A stretch of DNA of 64,000 nt from Symsagittifera roscoffensis. Lineage: Eukaryota; Xenacoelomorpha; Acoela; Convolutidae. A program made the translations under genes and the position numbers. Below, in pieces: positions 45,321 to 55,116 of this stretch. Within the stretch, counting starts at the first letter, position 1, and each line of letters starts with the position of its first letter. The DNA is taken from positions 82,670,012 through 82,734,011 of the forward strand of contig NC_087062.1 of assembly GCF_963678635.1 (NCBI RefSeq), given 5' to 3'. The notes below the pieces were generated by a model, which did no database searches, was not told where the DNA came from, and saw only the letters and a list, made by a program, of their open reading frames with translations.

Positions 45321-47359
45321 AATAGACTTCCAATAAATTTTGCTGAAACATTAATTTAAAAAAGTTTCGACATACAATTTTTGGTAATTTAAAATCTTTT
45401 TCTTCTTTATCCCCTGATTTCTAAAAGCATGGTGTGGTACATTGTCTCAAGTTTTTAGAAATTATGATATTAATCTGATGAAAATTTAAATTATCCAATT
45501 TCTTTTTTTTTGAATTTGATCCCTTCACCTGTTTCGAGTTTGTGAATCCGGGAATGGCACGCTCGTGTCTACTATTGGATTATTTTGAAAATTAGTAAAA
45601 TGTCGCAGCTTCTGAATTTCAATGAAATTTAACGCGATAAATATTTTCCGAAGGTGGGAAGTTGAAAATAACTCAAAAACAGTGCATAACTTTTTAATTA
45701 CTGGATCTATTTGATTTCATTGACATTTTCCAGCTGTCTGTTGAATCTAATTTTACAGTTGTTATTCTCTCCTAACACAAACAAATCATACGCTCAGCTT
45801 TGTAACGGAATGATTTTTTTTTTGGTTTTTGAAGATATCAAGTCCTGATTTGAAGATTGCTCCAAATATTTGCTTGCGTTCGGGTCCTGTGTGAAAGGTT
45901 CGCGTTTGTTGATATTTGTGTAGTCCAAAAGCTAAAGGTATCATTTTTACACTCGATTTTTTGGGCCAAAGTTTTCAAGTAATGCATTTCGCCTTAAGGT
46001 ATTTTTGTTGCCGAGTTAATTTACAAAGTTAGTGAGTTTTTCTTGCGCTTTTTATGTTGAAAAAGATAAAAATAGGAGAGATAGGATAGGCATTTTTTAA
46101 ATAGAAAACGAAGCAATTTTTTCATTCGGTTCATTTTTATTGCGTATTCAGCTTATTTTAACGAGCAACCTCGAGTTTTTTAACGTCATTGATTTGGCCC
46201 GAAAAATGATGATCTCGCAAAGTTTACGTTAGATTTGCCTGAGTTTTTTTTTCATTTTGATTTGCTTTCGAAGCTTGGAAAAAGACAAAATTTGAAGTTC
46301 AATCTCTTCGGTTCCCTGGGAGAGATCCCATTTTTTCCAGGGCAGAAGCGGCAAATTACAGGGATGACGATGTATTTTTAATTACTTTTTGGACAGATTT
46401 TACAGCCAAACGTATATTTTTGTCCAGCACGACGGCTAACCAGGTTTAAATCCTGATCGGAGACAAAAATTTTCCTTGGTTTTTTTTCTTCAAATTGCGT
46501 ATGAAGTGAATTTAATCAGTTTTTTCTTTTTCACCAAATCACAGCTCTGGTCTAATGTATCTGTCGCGCGCTTACATGCTAAGCGGGCAGTTTATAACCT
46601 CATTGTAAGAGAAAACATTTTGAGTGACTTCATATCAATACATTAATTTCCTTTTGATTACCATCAACTATACAAACAACTGTACACGCATACAAGGCTG
46701 TTTTGCGTCCCCACAGGAACTTGAGCGGAGCAGAGCAGCTGTTAAGACGGTGTTCCACTTATTCTATGGTCAATCGTTTATATCCCCTAGATTTTTAGTT
46801 TTTGCTTTAATCACTTTGAGCGTGTTTGGCTTAGACGGTAACACGATTGACTGTTGAGCAGGAGTTAACGCTTCTAATCGAGGGAAGAATCGTGTGGAAT
46901 GGAATGGCATTACAGAGATGTAAATTTGAGGCAAAAGTTAGGTACAAATAGAAAAAAAAACCTAGAACCCTGATTAGTTTATGATCCTTGAATGGTTAAA
47001 GATCTTTGATCCTTCCCTAGCCTCTGTTCATTGAAAACATTCCTTTCAAAATTTTTAAAGGATCTTTTTTCTTCCAATCAGAGCGACAATGTTTGATGTC
47101 AAGTTTCCATATTTGCGTAAAGTCCAAATGAAAAGTCCATTGTATATTCTGCTTTGTCAGCTTTATTAGAGTACATTCATTGCAATCTGGCAATTAATTG
47201 TCAAGTTAAATTTATTTCATAAATAAGGACATTGTTTCTCATGCGTGCAAAGTGCATCGTCATCGCATTGTAAAAACTTTCATGCTCATTTTTTGCCCAC
47301 TGTATACCCTTGCGATAGCAGTTTGAGTTTTGAAGCTCGCATATGAATTTCGCCAGTGC
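45321..47359. other. Non-coding stretch upstream of the ERLEC1 region
   Basis: AT-rich with no supported exon. I looked for a first MRH domain of ERLEC1 and did not find one. The ORF near 46624 begins with GTG and has no support. Confidence 0.45.
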
Positions 47360-47444
47360 GACAGTTCGTAACAAGCGACCATTCGTAACAGGCGACAATT
47401 CGTAACAAGCGACAATTCTTAATAGGCGACAATTCGAAACAAGG
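47360..47444 (+). repeat. 17-bp minisatellite, left arm of an inverted pair
   Basis: Five units of GACAATTCGTAACAAGC, 17 bp each, with one to three changes per unit. Complementary in orientation to 47536-47586. Confidence 0.85.
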
Positions 47445-47535
47445 CATTGGCTAGTAGATTATGCTTGCTCCGCTGCGCTTACATACAACACGAGAGGACT
47501 ACTTCGCGTGAATCAGTGTTCCTCGCTCAATCTAC

Positions 47536-47586
47536 TGTTACGAATTGTTGCTTGTTACGAATTGTCGCCTGTTACGAATTGTCGCC
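47536..47586 (-). repeat. 17-bp minisatellite, right arm of an inverted pair
   Basis: Three units of TGTTACGAATTGTCGCC, the reverse complement of the left-arm unit. The arms are 91 bp apart, so a hairpin or cruciform with over 50 bp of stem could form. Confidence 0.85.
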
Positions 47587-47647
47587 TCACGGTGAATTTC
47601 GTTTCCTGCGTGGATCTGAAGTTACGCTTCCGATAACTAAAATAGAA

Positions 47648-47832
47648 ATGACGAACAAAATTTGTGGCCTTATCGCGTTTATTTTCCTGTTCAGTAAGTG
47701 TACTTGCAGGTATTATTGGTTCATTCATATAATTTGCAAATATATTAGCCCTGACTTAATTTGTTGATTTTTTGCCTTACAGCTTTCTTCGGCCTAAATA
47801 CTTTTGTTTTGGCTCATGATTTATCGAATTAG
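47648..47832 (+). CDS. Possible signal-peptide exon pair upstream of ERLEC1
   Basis: ATG 47648 starts MTNKICGLIAFIFLF, followed by a consensus donor A|GTAAGTG at 47694 and an acceptor tttgccttacag ending at 47782. Splicing this 89-nt intron extends the reading to FFGLNTFVLAHD..., a very good secretory signal with a likely cleavage after VLA, but the frame meets TAG at 47830. I could not find a canonical donor in between, and direct splicing from 47693 to the next exon gives the wrong phase. It may be the true start of the ER lectin gene with a non-canonical intron, or a chance ORF. Confidence 0.35.
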
Positions 47833-48233
47833 TCAAAAATTTTTGTGTCGTTAGAAGGGAAAAAGTTCATTACTTGCAATTAATTTAAATTGGTTGTGAT
47901 GTAGAATTTCAAAGTTTTAGTACTTACTCGATCAAATTGTATGACATCTTCAAGTTTTGTCAACTTATTAGCCGCTCGGTAGATACTAAAAGCAAATTCA
48001 ATGCTGATGGTTGTTTTTCTCGGCTGTTTTTTGTGATATTGAATTTTCGTTTTTTTTTTTCAAAAAAAATTACATTTAAAGAGATTTCTGTCGCATCTTT
48101 TGTTCGCTAGCTTGCAATGCTACATACTTGCGTCGCATCGAAGAGAATTTTCGCTTCGTCTCTGTCATAAAAACATAAAATTTTTCTGATTTCTGTTAGG
48201 CCCACGACCTCTTCGCACAGCTTCAAAATAATT

Positions 48234-48974
48234 ATGGGAGACGAAGTACATCAAGAGCCTTTCCCAAGTGCATTTAAACCCAAAGTTTCTATCGAATCCA
48301 AAGTTGCTCAGCAACTGAGAACGGTTGCAGCAGACGACGAGGAAGTTGAAGAAGAGGAGGAAGAGGCCGATGATGATGATTCCTATCGAAAAGCGATAGC
48401 TTCAACTGTTTTCAAATCCAAAGATGGAGCAATGTTGAAGCGTAAAGATCATAACGTCGGTCTGCCCCCGCTATTTGACGAAGATGTGCATGACGTCACC
48501 ATTTCGAGACAACTGAGGCAGTTCGTCGATGCCACTGAGTGTGTGAAGGGGGGTAGGGGTTGGTGGAAGCACGAATTCTGCTATCAACAACATATCTATC
48601 ATTTGCATTATGAGACAAACCCTCAAACTAAACAATCTTATGTGCAAAAACGAATTGTCCTTGGGATGTGGAGCAAAGATGAACATATCAAATGGACGAA
48701 AGGGCAGCCGAAAGAAGCATATCGCAATCTTGACGCGAAAAAATCAACAGTTACTCTATATTACGGACAAGGCGATATATGCCACGAAAACAATGATTAT
48801 AGACATACGTTGGTAAAATTGAGATGTTCGCCTAGTACCAAAAGCACAGCTAGTATTTCAGTATCATTGACTGAACCAAAACTATGCAGTTATATTATGA
48901 CAGTCGATTCAGGTATGTTTTGTGATCTTTTGAAACATGTAGATGAATATGGAATTCCAATTAGAGGCCAGTAA
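48234..48974 (+). CDS. ERLEC1: ER lectin ERLEC1, terminal exon with C-terminal MRH domain
   Basis: 246 codons from ATG 48234; the frame is open further upstream to an acceptor at 48199 or 48220, so the real start may lie in an earlier exon. Residues 37-53 are a run of Asp/Glu. The MRH (mannose-6-phosphate receptor homology) domain covers about 100-240 and contains the tandem Trp W110-W111 typical of OS-9/ERLEC1, plus the sugar-contact set Q118, R190, E214 and Y220 and the expected Cys residues. In animals ERLEC1 binds trimmed N-glycans in the ER lumen and hands misfolded glycoproteins to the HRD1-SEL1L ubiquitin ligase. The stop fits the usual ERLEC1 C-terminus; the GTAAGT overlapping it is probably chance. 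Only one MRH domain is visible; vertebrate ERLEC1 has two. Confidence 0.8.
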   Translation: MGDEVHQEPFPSAFKPKVSIESKVAQQLRTVAADDEEVEEEEEEADDDDSYRKAIASTVFKSKDGAMLKRKDHNVGLPPLFDEDVHDVTISRQLRQFVDATECVKGGRGWWKHEFCYQQHIYHLHYETNPQTKQSYVQKRIVLGMWSKDEHIKWTKGQPKEAYRNLDAKKSTVTLYYGQGDICHENNDYRHTLVKLRCSPSTKSTASISVSLTEPKLCSYIMTVDSGMFCDLLKHVDEYGIPIRGQ

Positions 48975-50049
48975 GTCGACCATTTTTGCTGTTTAATGCT
49001 TGTAATTTCAAATCAGTTTGCACGGGTAAAACAAATTAAGTCGGAAAACAGAAACAGATTAAGATTATTATGTGCACTTACAGTTATACTGTTTTATAAG
49101 ATGAATCGATGCTTTTCAATACAAAAACTGCCAAATTCAGGCACCTCTTAATGTTTGGCATTGTTTAAAGAAGAGCTAATACATCTCACCAATTCAGAAA
49201 TCAGCAAAAGTTTTGGTAAATATAAGTAACAGTAGTTATAAGTAAGTAAAAACAAATTCCTGGGTAGGAATTATTTCGAAATTTATAGCCGGTTATCGAT
49301 TCAGAAACATCTTAATATGAATTTCGATATTTTTCCCACCTTTAAACCTGTGGAGCCTCCCATTTCAGTACTATTCTAGGACATCTAATTTTTACTCACA
49401 GACTCTTAAATTGTTGTAAAGGCGCTAGTAGTATTGTTATTTCACACGAGGATGGGGGGAGCGGGTGATCACCCGTAGGGGTCATTGGAATCACTAATGA
49501 GCCCATGTATAAAATTTTTTGGCAATAATCTCTACTCTATGTACTTCTAAGGATCTCAACTATAAGTTTTTGTGGGAATGACCCTTAGTTTTTTGCTATA
49601 TAGTTTGCAAATAAGTGCCATTTAGCTGTTAACTATTTAGAGCAAAGAGTGACTCAAAAAAGTGCCATATCTCCTAATCCCGTAATAGTATTTAGGGGTA
49701 GCAAAAGGTGCCACTAACATCAAACTTAGTGTTTTGTTGGGAAAGGTACCACACAGTAACAAATTTGGGGTAAGACTAAAAACCTAATTATTATAAATTT
49801 GGGTGTAAAGAACAAAAATTGGGCTATCCTACCTGTGTACCCTATGTTTAACTTTAGTACCCTATCCAAGTCGTTTTCTGAATAGGCTCATTTTCAAAAA
49901 AACGACGCGGAATTTTATATAATCAGAAAACGGTCGCAGAAAGCGACTTGGGTCTGAGTGTAATTAGAAACCGATCCAAAAAACAACTTTTGGTCGATAC
50001 CTGTGTTGGACTTGGAAAATGGCAGAGTTTTTCCAACAAACGACTTAGG
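48975..50049. other. Non-coding stretch downstream of ERLEC1
   Basis: Includes the 3' UTR. I see no clear exon or repeat. A GC-richer patch (gatggggggagcgggtgatcacccg, 49450-49476) contains the palindrome CGGGTGATCACCCG. Confidence 0.4.
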
Positions 50050-50087
50050 GCTAAAATAACACGTGAATTGGTCAAAAAATCATACGA

Positions 50088-50690
50088 AAACCGCTAAAAG
50101 CTATGAAAACTGGTCAGAAACCTCATAAGTTACCAAAACTCTCTGGGAAACCACCAAAATTTCACAAAAAAAACACTACAAATATGAAAAACAAGTAGCG
50201 TGATAGAAAATTGGTGGGAAACACCAAAAAAATGGCCCAAAAATTCAGAAGCAAAAAAAAAACCGCTAAACTATAAAAATTGGTCCAAAACCCTAAAAGA
50301 TGCCAGAAAATCTATGGAAACTACCAAAAACACCGAAATAAACGGTCGGAAAAAAAAACAGAAAATTAGTCAAAGAATCGTAGAAAAATCGATAAAAGCT
50401 ATGAAAATTTGTCTGACACCACACCCAAAATGATGCCGAAAAACTCAGGGATTACCCAAAACTCGAAAATTGTCAAAACCAACGTGAAGTGGTCAGAAAA
50501 ATTTGAGAAAGGAAAGTTATCATTAACAGTTCTAATTACCAAATGTTGTAAAAAAAACTCGTGAAATATAGAAGAAACATCTTAAATCATATATAAACTG
50601 CTGAAAGCTGTAAAAAAGGGCCTGACACCAAGAAATTGCCAAAAGTCTGGAAACTACTAAAAACCAAAAGTAATCAAACTAAAAAAAAAT
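50088..50690 (+). repeat. Highly diverged tandem repeat
   Basis: A core of about 75 bp recurs at least four times (starting near 50088, 50259, 50385 and 50592): aaaccgctaaaagctatgaa, a short variable part, gatgccgaaaa-like sequence, and tctgg-aa-taccaaaa. Spacing is irregular (about 125-210 bp). The Lys-rich ORF at 50200-50433 is a by-product. Confidence 0.45.
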
Positions 50691-50719
50691 AGGTAAACTG
50701 AATAGGTCTGTAAAATAGG

Positions 50720-50890
50720 TAGCCGATTACTGTGCAAGTGGCACAATGCTCCGACCATAGACTAAAAAAATACAACAAAGTTATTTCAAATTTTTGTCGT
50801 TTTCTATTTCGGCGTGGTGTGATCAAAAGAGCTAAACAAAAAACTTGAGATTAAGTGTATTCGACAGTCATACTAAAATAAGCAAATTAA
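50720..50890 (+). repeat. Dispersed repeat T, copy 3 (diverged)
   Basis: Begins gtagccgattactgtgcaag and keeps the ccgaccatagact and tgtattcgacagtcata blocks; the 3' part of the family is not recognisable here. Confidence 0.5.
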
Positions 50891-51671
50891 AAAAGTTTTT
50901 TCAAAAAAGTTACTTGAAAGATGAAAAAAAATCAAATTGTCTGGAATTAAAGGCCAGTAATGACACTGTACTACCTCTTTAAGAGCTTATATAACCATAA
51001 CATTCCAGATTTTTTCTCTGGAAATCTTGTGTTGTTTTTTACATAATTCAGTCTAGCAAAAAATATATAACTTGTCAAATTTGATTATTATTTGTTGGAA
51101 TGACGTGAAATTGCTTGATAGTGATCTCAGAGGGTCGATAATGACTAATATATCCTCTATAGGAGCTAAAATAAACACGAATCGTATCCACGAAACAATT
51201 TATTCTACGACGCAACTATTCAATTTAGAATTTTTGTTTTAAAAAATCGAATGTGCAATTGAATATTGTCGGGTCGGTGTTTGAGTTGTTCTGAATTACA
51301 AATACGATGTTTTTAGACCTAATGCTTTTCTTTTTTAGTTAAATTAATATTATATTTACTGTTTTATCATAAGGTTTGTGGGGGCAAAAATCAATTTGCG
51401 AACTGATTTGGATTGCAATAGTTTCATTGTTTTCTCAGTGTAGAATAAAATGTCTGGGATCTATGAAGTATTATATATTCTGTAAATTTATTTTGGTTTT
51501 CAATAGAGTTTTAGTATCTATGTGACTTACATAATATTGATGTTTATTATCACAGCAATTCAAACTACGCGGTAGAATGAAGATAGTTTTTTCAGTTATT
51601 TCGAATGATATTTTCAAATGACAAGATTTAAGAACTGCGACTAAGTTTTTAGGCTAGCTGAATATTCCGTC
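50891..51671. other. Non-coding stretch upstream of the two-exon gene
   Basis: AT-rich; presumably 5' flank or intron of the gene at 51672. A possible 3' acceptor (agtttttaggctag) lies just before the first exon, so earlier exons may exist in or beyond this stretch. Confidence 0.4.
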
Positions 51672-52101
51672 ATGACTGGAAAAGTAGATTCAATTTTCGC
51701 CACTTTCATACGGAGATCCACTTTCATACCGTGCAGAGAATTTGGACTATCGACCGATTTTCTGGAGCTGAATCGAAGAGTCGAACCGACGCCACAAGTG
51801 CCGGATGAACTGGATTGTGAATTGCAAGTCGACGATAAAACGATTGATCTCGTTTTCAAAGATGATAAAGTATCTTATAAAAGTTTCAAACAGCTGGACG
51901 AATCGATAGAAGCTGACTCGACTCTGGAAGATATTAAAAATGAAACCAAAAATTTAGATGTGACTTTGTGTGACGGCGAGAAATCAACTGTTTATGACAA
52001 AGTGGTAGATACGAAGCAGGAGACGAATAGTTTCACGGCAAATGAAGACGGGGACGATGTAATTGACTCTAACGCATACATGGAGGACCAATTGTGCACA
52101 G
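51672..52101 (+). CDS. Acidic protein of unknown function, exon A
   Basis: Reads 143 codons from ATG 51672 to a donor ACAG|GTAGAA (first intron base 52102), phase 1. The frame is open a little further upstream, so the ATG may not be the start. The first 45 residues look folded (TFIPCREFGLSTDFLELNRR); the rest is strongly acidic with Lys, probably disordered. Joined to exon B (52335-52594) it gives 229 residues in one frame. I recognise no domain. It is one of only two clear host genes in the window. Confidence 0.55.
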
Positions 52102-52334
52102 GTAGAAATTAGAAGCTAATTCATTGCGTAGTTTTCAGTATGTCAGAGGGATTTTTTTTTTATATTGCTCGGTCAAATAGACTCTGGTTTATGAAACTTA
52201 TACTGAATTTGTTGATTGATACAAAAGAATGTATTGATTGATACAACCAAATATGACGCGATTTTTTCTCGCAATCAACTCTGACACTGTTGATTGTTTC
52301 GAAACTCCAACAGATTGTATCAGATTATTAACAG

Positions 52335-52594
52335 GTGGTGATTTTGGAACGGACAGTGACTTTGAGCTAAGTGCGAGTAGTTCAAGTGGCAGAGGAGGGG
52401 GTGGGGGAGGTCGGGCTAAAAAGACGAAGCTGAGGCAGAAAGTGTTGACTCAGCAGACCAAATGCACTTCTGAGAGAAAAATGAGTGGGAAAGACGGAAG
52501 AGATGATCACGTGTATTTGGAAAGAGTGAGGGTGTTGCGAGAAGTGTTGCCGACTCAGTTTAGAACCTGCTTTCTCTGTTCAATGTTAGAGTAA
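52335..52594 (+). CDS. Acidic protein of unknown function, exon B
   Basis: Acceptor ttattaacag ends at 52334; the phase matches exon A, giving a 233-nt GT-AG intron. It encodes GDFGTDSDFELSASS, then a Gly run after Arg, a Lys/Arg-rich basic cluster with Gln, and a short helix-like stretch (YLERVRVLREVLPTQF) before an ordinary stop at 52592-52594. The acidic first half and basic second half suggest a nuclear or nucleic-acid-associated protein, but that is only a reading of composition. Confidence 0.5.
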
Positions 52595-52986
52595 CATGTC
52601 TTCTACGTGTCCTCTTTTGGGGGTTTTCTCTTTTTATTGAGCAATTAAGTTTTCCAAGATTCATATAAAGCTGAGGTTTTCTAATCCAAAATTGACTTTT
52701 TGCGACGTATTGTTCCAGGTTTTTTCTTGTGGCGAATGTCTCCAAAAACGCAAAAGATATAGTGCCCTCTATAAATTCATTGCTTATTTTATGAAAACCG
52801 TTTCGACCGTTTAACTTTTTCAAATCAACGAATAGCCAACAACCAAATGCAATAAAAAGTTGGAAGATCTAGATAAAAGTCTAAAAAAAGGCGTTGTATT
52901 CTAATCAGAAAACAGGCTGGAATATGATTTTAAAAGGTTTGGGCTCCTTATTCACGGAAAGCACTCATTTATTTGTTTTGGAAATC
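52595..52986. other. 3' flank of the two-exon gene up to element 2
   Basis: Contains gcaataaaaag near 52850, a possible polyadenylation signal. No other feature seen. Confidence 0.4.
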
Positions 52987-53396
52987 TGGAACCTGATCTA
53001 AACTATATTTTATGATTGGATAAATTAAATGTTTTACCAATGTAAAGTATTTAATATTAACCAATCATGATCCATCTAACTAACAACCCACTTATTTGTA
53101 AGTGCTGAAGTTACTTGTAATTTCAGCACCAGAGAGATTTGAATTTAACTTAGAAATTAGTTGGACTCTCCCGAGCACTTCAGCAGCCGCAATAAACCAG
53201 TATACCCTAGATCTATTGAGCCTAGCAGAGACTAGTTAAACAACCTGAGACTAGATAGTATAAGAGTAAGATTAGGATCGGTATTAGACTAAGAAGTTGC
53301 ACGAATCTATCCGGCCGAAAATAAGATAGCGTGACGAGCAGACGGTGTACCCTATCCGAAATTACTCTATGAGTTATACACCCCAGTCTTAACTCA
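52987..53396 (+). repeat. 5' LTR of element 2
   Basis: 410 bp from TGGAACCTGA to CTTAACTCA, the same length and ends as both LTRs of element 1. Palindrome at 53102-53129 with one changed base. Confidence 0.9.
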
Positions 53397-53398
53397 TC

Positions 53399-53415
53399 TG
53401 GTGCGACCATAAGTC
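53399..53415 (+). promoter_or_regulatory. Primer-binding site of element 2
   Basis: TGGTGCGACCATAAGTC, 2 nt after the LTR, identical to element 1. Confidence 0.65.
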
Positions 53416-53484
53416 TCGAACAAGACCTTACTAGATTAGAATTAACCAAAAATAGATTAGAAATTAGACAAAAACATTTACAAA

Positions 53485-53718
53485 ATGTTATACGACAATA
53501 ATTTAATTGAAATGTCTCTCCGACTCAATAGATCAGAGCCAATCTTCCGAACCATAATAGAACTACCCGGAATTGGAAGAAGACCTCGAACCAAAGACGA
53601 CATACGACAAAGTAGAAACTTGCCGTATAGTTATATGATAGTTCGGCAAAAGCCAGAACAAACTTTTATATTTCGAATACTACTTGCAATGAATTTAGAT
53701 TTCCATTTGCAAACATAA
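53485..53718 (+). CDS. 77-codon leader ORF of element 2
   Basis: Starts at ATG 53485 and has the same length as 20325-20558, with five amino-acid differences (R/K, N/Y, F/Y, T/E, M/L) against about 16 silent codon differences. That ratio is expected of a translated, selected gene. The Arg-rich centre is unchanged. Neighbours: primer-binding site upstream, hairpin pair downstream. Function unknown. Confidence 0.65.
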   Translation: MLYDNNLIEMSLRLNRSEPIFRTIIELPGIGRRPRTKDDIRQSRNLPYSYMIVRQKPEQTFIFRILLAMNLDFHLQT

Positions 53719-54047
53719 AACCTTGAAGTTAATCTTCAACATCATTTCAGGCGCTAAACAAAATTAATATTATACAATAACGATTGATAAAAAGATCTAA
53801 GATCGTTTTCCTAAAACTCTGCAGTAATATACAAAACATGTTTGAAAAATATTTATTGGAAAATAAAAATAAAAATTAGTAGCATGACAATAAATGGTTA
53901 GTAATCATAAATCATCTTGTTGTTCCAGCTTCATCACCTAAAACATAACAGCAATCATCAACTCACTAATATCATCAAAACACTAAATCTTTCCTTTACA
54001 CACATTCAAAACTTTATTAAAACTTAAAGTCACTTAATTTAAAATCA

Positions 54048-54132
54048 GATCATCAAGGCTTATCCTTGGATCTTAAATCATTTTCTACTTAATTAAATTT
54101 CAAACTTGATCATCAAGGCTTATCCTTGGATC
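54048..54132 (+). promoter_or_regulatory. Duplicated 25-nt hairpin, element 2
   Basis: Copies at 54048-54072 and 54108-54132. The stem bases are conserved with element 1, while the 35 nt between the copies has changed, which suggests that the hairpins themselves are maintained. Confidence 0.55.
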
Positions 54133-54648
54133 AAACAGAACAACTTTGTTCTCCCCCACCCACTTAATTAGTGTCTAACGACCTCAAACGTCGATTCACT
54201 ACCCAACCCTTTCTAAAAACCCAGGACTAATAGAAATTTTTACACAAAACTAATCATTCAAATTAGGATAAACAGTGAAGAACTTCGGTTATTCATCCTT
54301 CACTTGACCCCCCCTCTTACCAGACCCAGGATAAATCTTAGACTTAGTAAGTTTAAAATAGTATCTAACGAACTACTCGCGTTCTAATTATACCTGAACC
54401 TTGTGGATCGATTTACTATTCTCCAACCCTTGAACACAATCACTACCCCTAAGTAAGATTAAGTAAGTTAACACCTTAGCTTATACTAGTCACGAGAAAG
54501 TAAAAATCATTCTTCGGAATCGATATACTTTTCTCTCCAACCCTGAACAAAAAGACCCAGGTTAAGCTAACCAAAAAATCGTAAGAACTAACAGTTTAAG
54601 AAAATAGAAATCATTTAACAACTTTTTGCATCCGTCATTCTAAACCTT

Positions 54649-55116
54649 ATGTCATTTAAAAACCTAGGAAATAAACAAACAATCATTTTACACAATTGTG
54701 AAATAGATAACAAAAAATACGACCTTGTAATCACACCTCATACACAAACAGTTGGATACATTCGCACAAAACGACAAACACTAAAGAGGAAAATAATAAC
54801 TAAACAAAGACAAATAACACGAAAAAGATTTTCAAAAAATCGAAACGCATTTTCAGAATCAGAAACCAACAGTTTAGACGAACTTTACAAACTAAAAGAA
54901 TCAATAGATAAAAATTACCCACTTCACGATCAATTATATTTTTCTGACTCAGAAACAACTTCAAATTCATCACAAAGAGGAAAAAGAAGAATAAAAAAAC
55001 AGTACAAACACAAACCAGTACATCTATACAATTGGAATCAACCAATTCGACACATTAATAATTACATATTAACAGTCATCGAACGGAAAAATGAGTTCAA
55101 CACACACCCCAGGTGA
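54649..55116 (+). CDS. 155-codon ORF upstream of gag-pol (element 2)
   Basis: Open from ATG 54649, overlapping the gag-pol ATG at 55091 by 26 nt in a different frame. Like its partner in element 1 it has a Lys/Arg-rich central stretch, a Ser/Glu/Asp patch (YFSDSETTSNSS) and a basic C-terminal part. Conservation is strong except at the last ten residues, where it overlaps gag-pol. It may be an accessory gene, or an RNA-binding part of Gag encoded as a separate ORF. Translation of gag-pol after it could use termination-reinitiation. Confidence 0.65.
   Translation: MSFKNLGNKQTIILHNCEIDNKKYDLVITPHTQTVGYIRTKRQTLKRKIITKQRQITRKRFSKNRNAFSESETNSLDELYKLKESIDKNYPLHDQLYFSDSETTSNSSQRGKRRIKKQYKHKPVHLYNWNQPIRHINNYILTVIERKNEFNTHPR

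Noticed and set aside
46624-46857. 77-codon ORF before the ER-lectin region
   Set aside because: Begins with GTG, has no splice sites in fitting places and no recognisable domain.
47648-48220. Direct splice of the signal-peptide exon (ending 47693) to the ERLEC1 exon (starting 48200 or 48221)
   Set aside because: The donor leaves one base of a codon whereas both acceptors need two, so the frame would not match.
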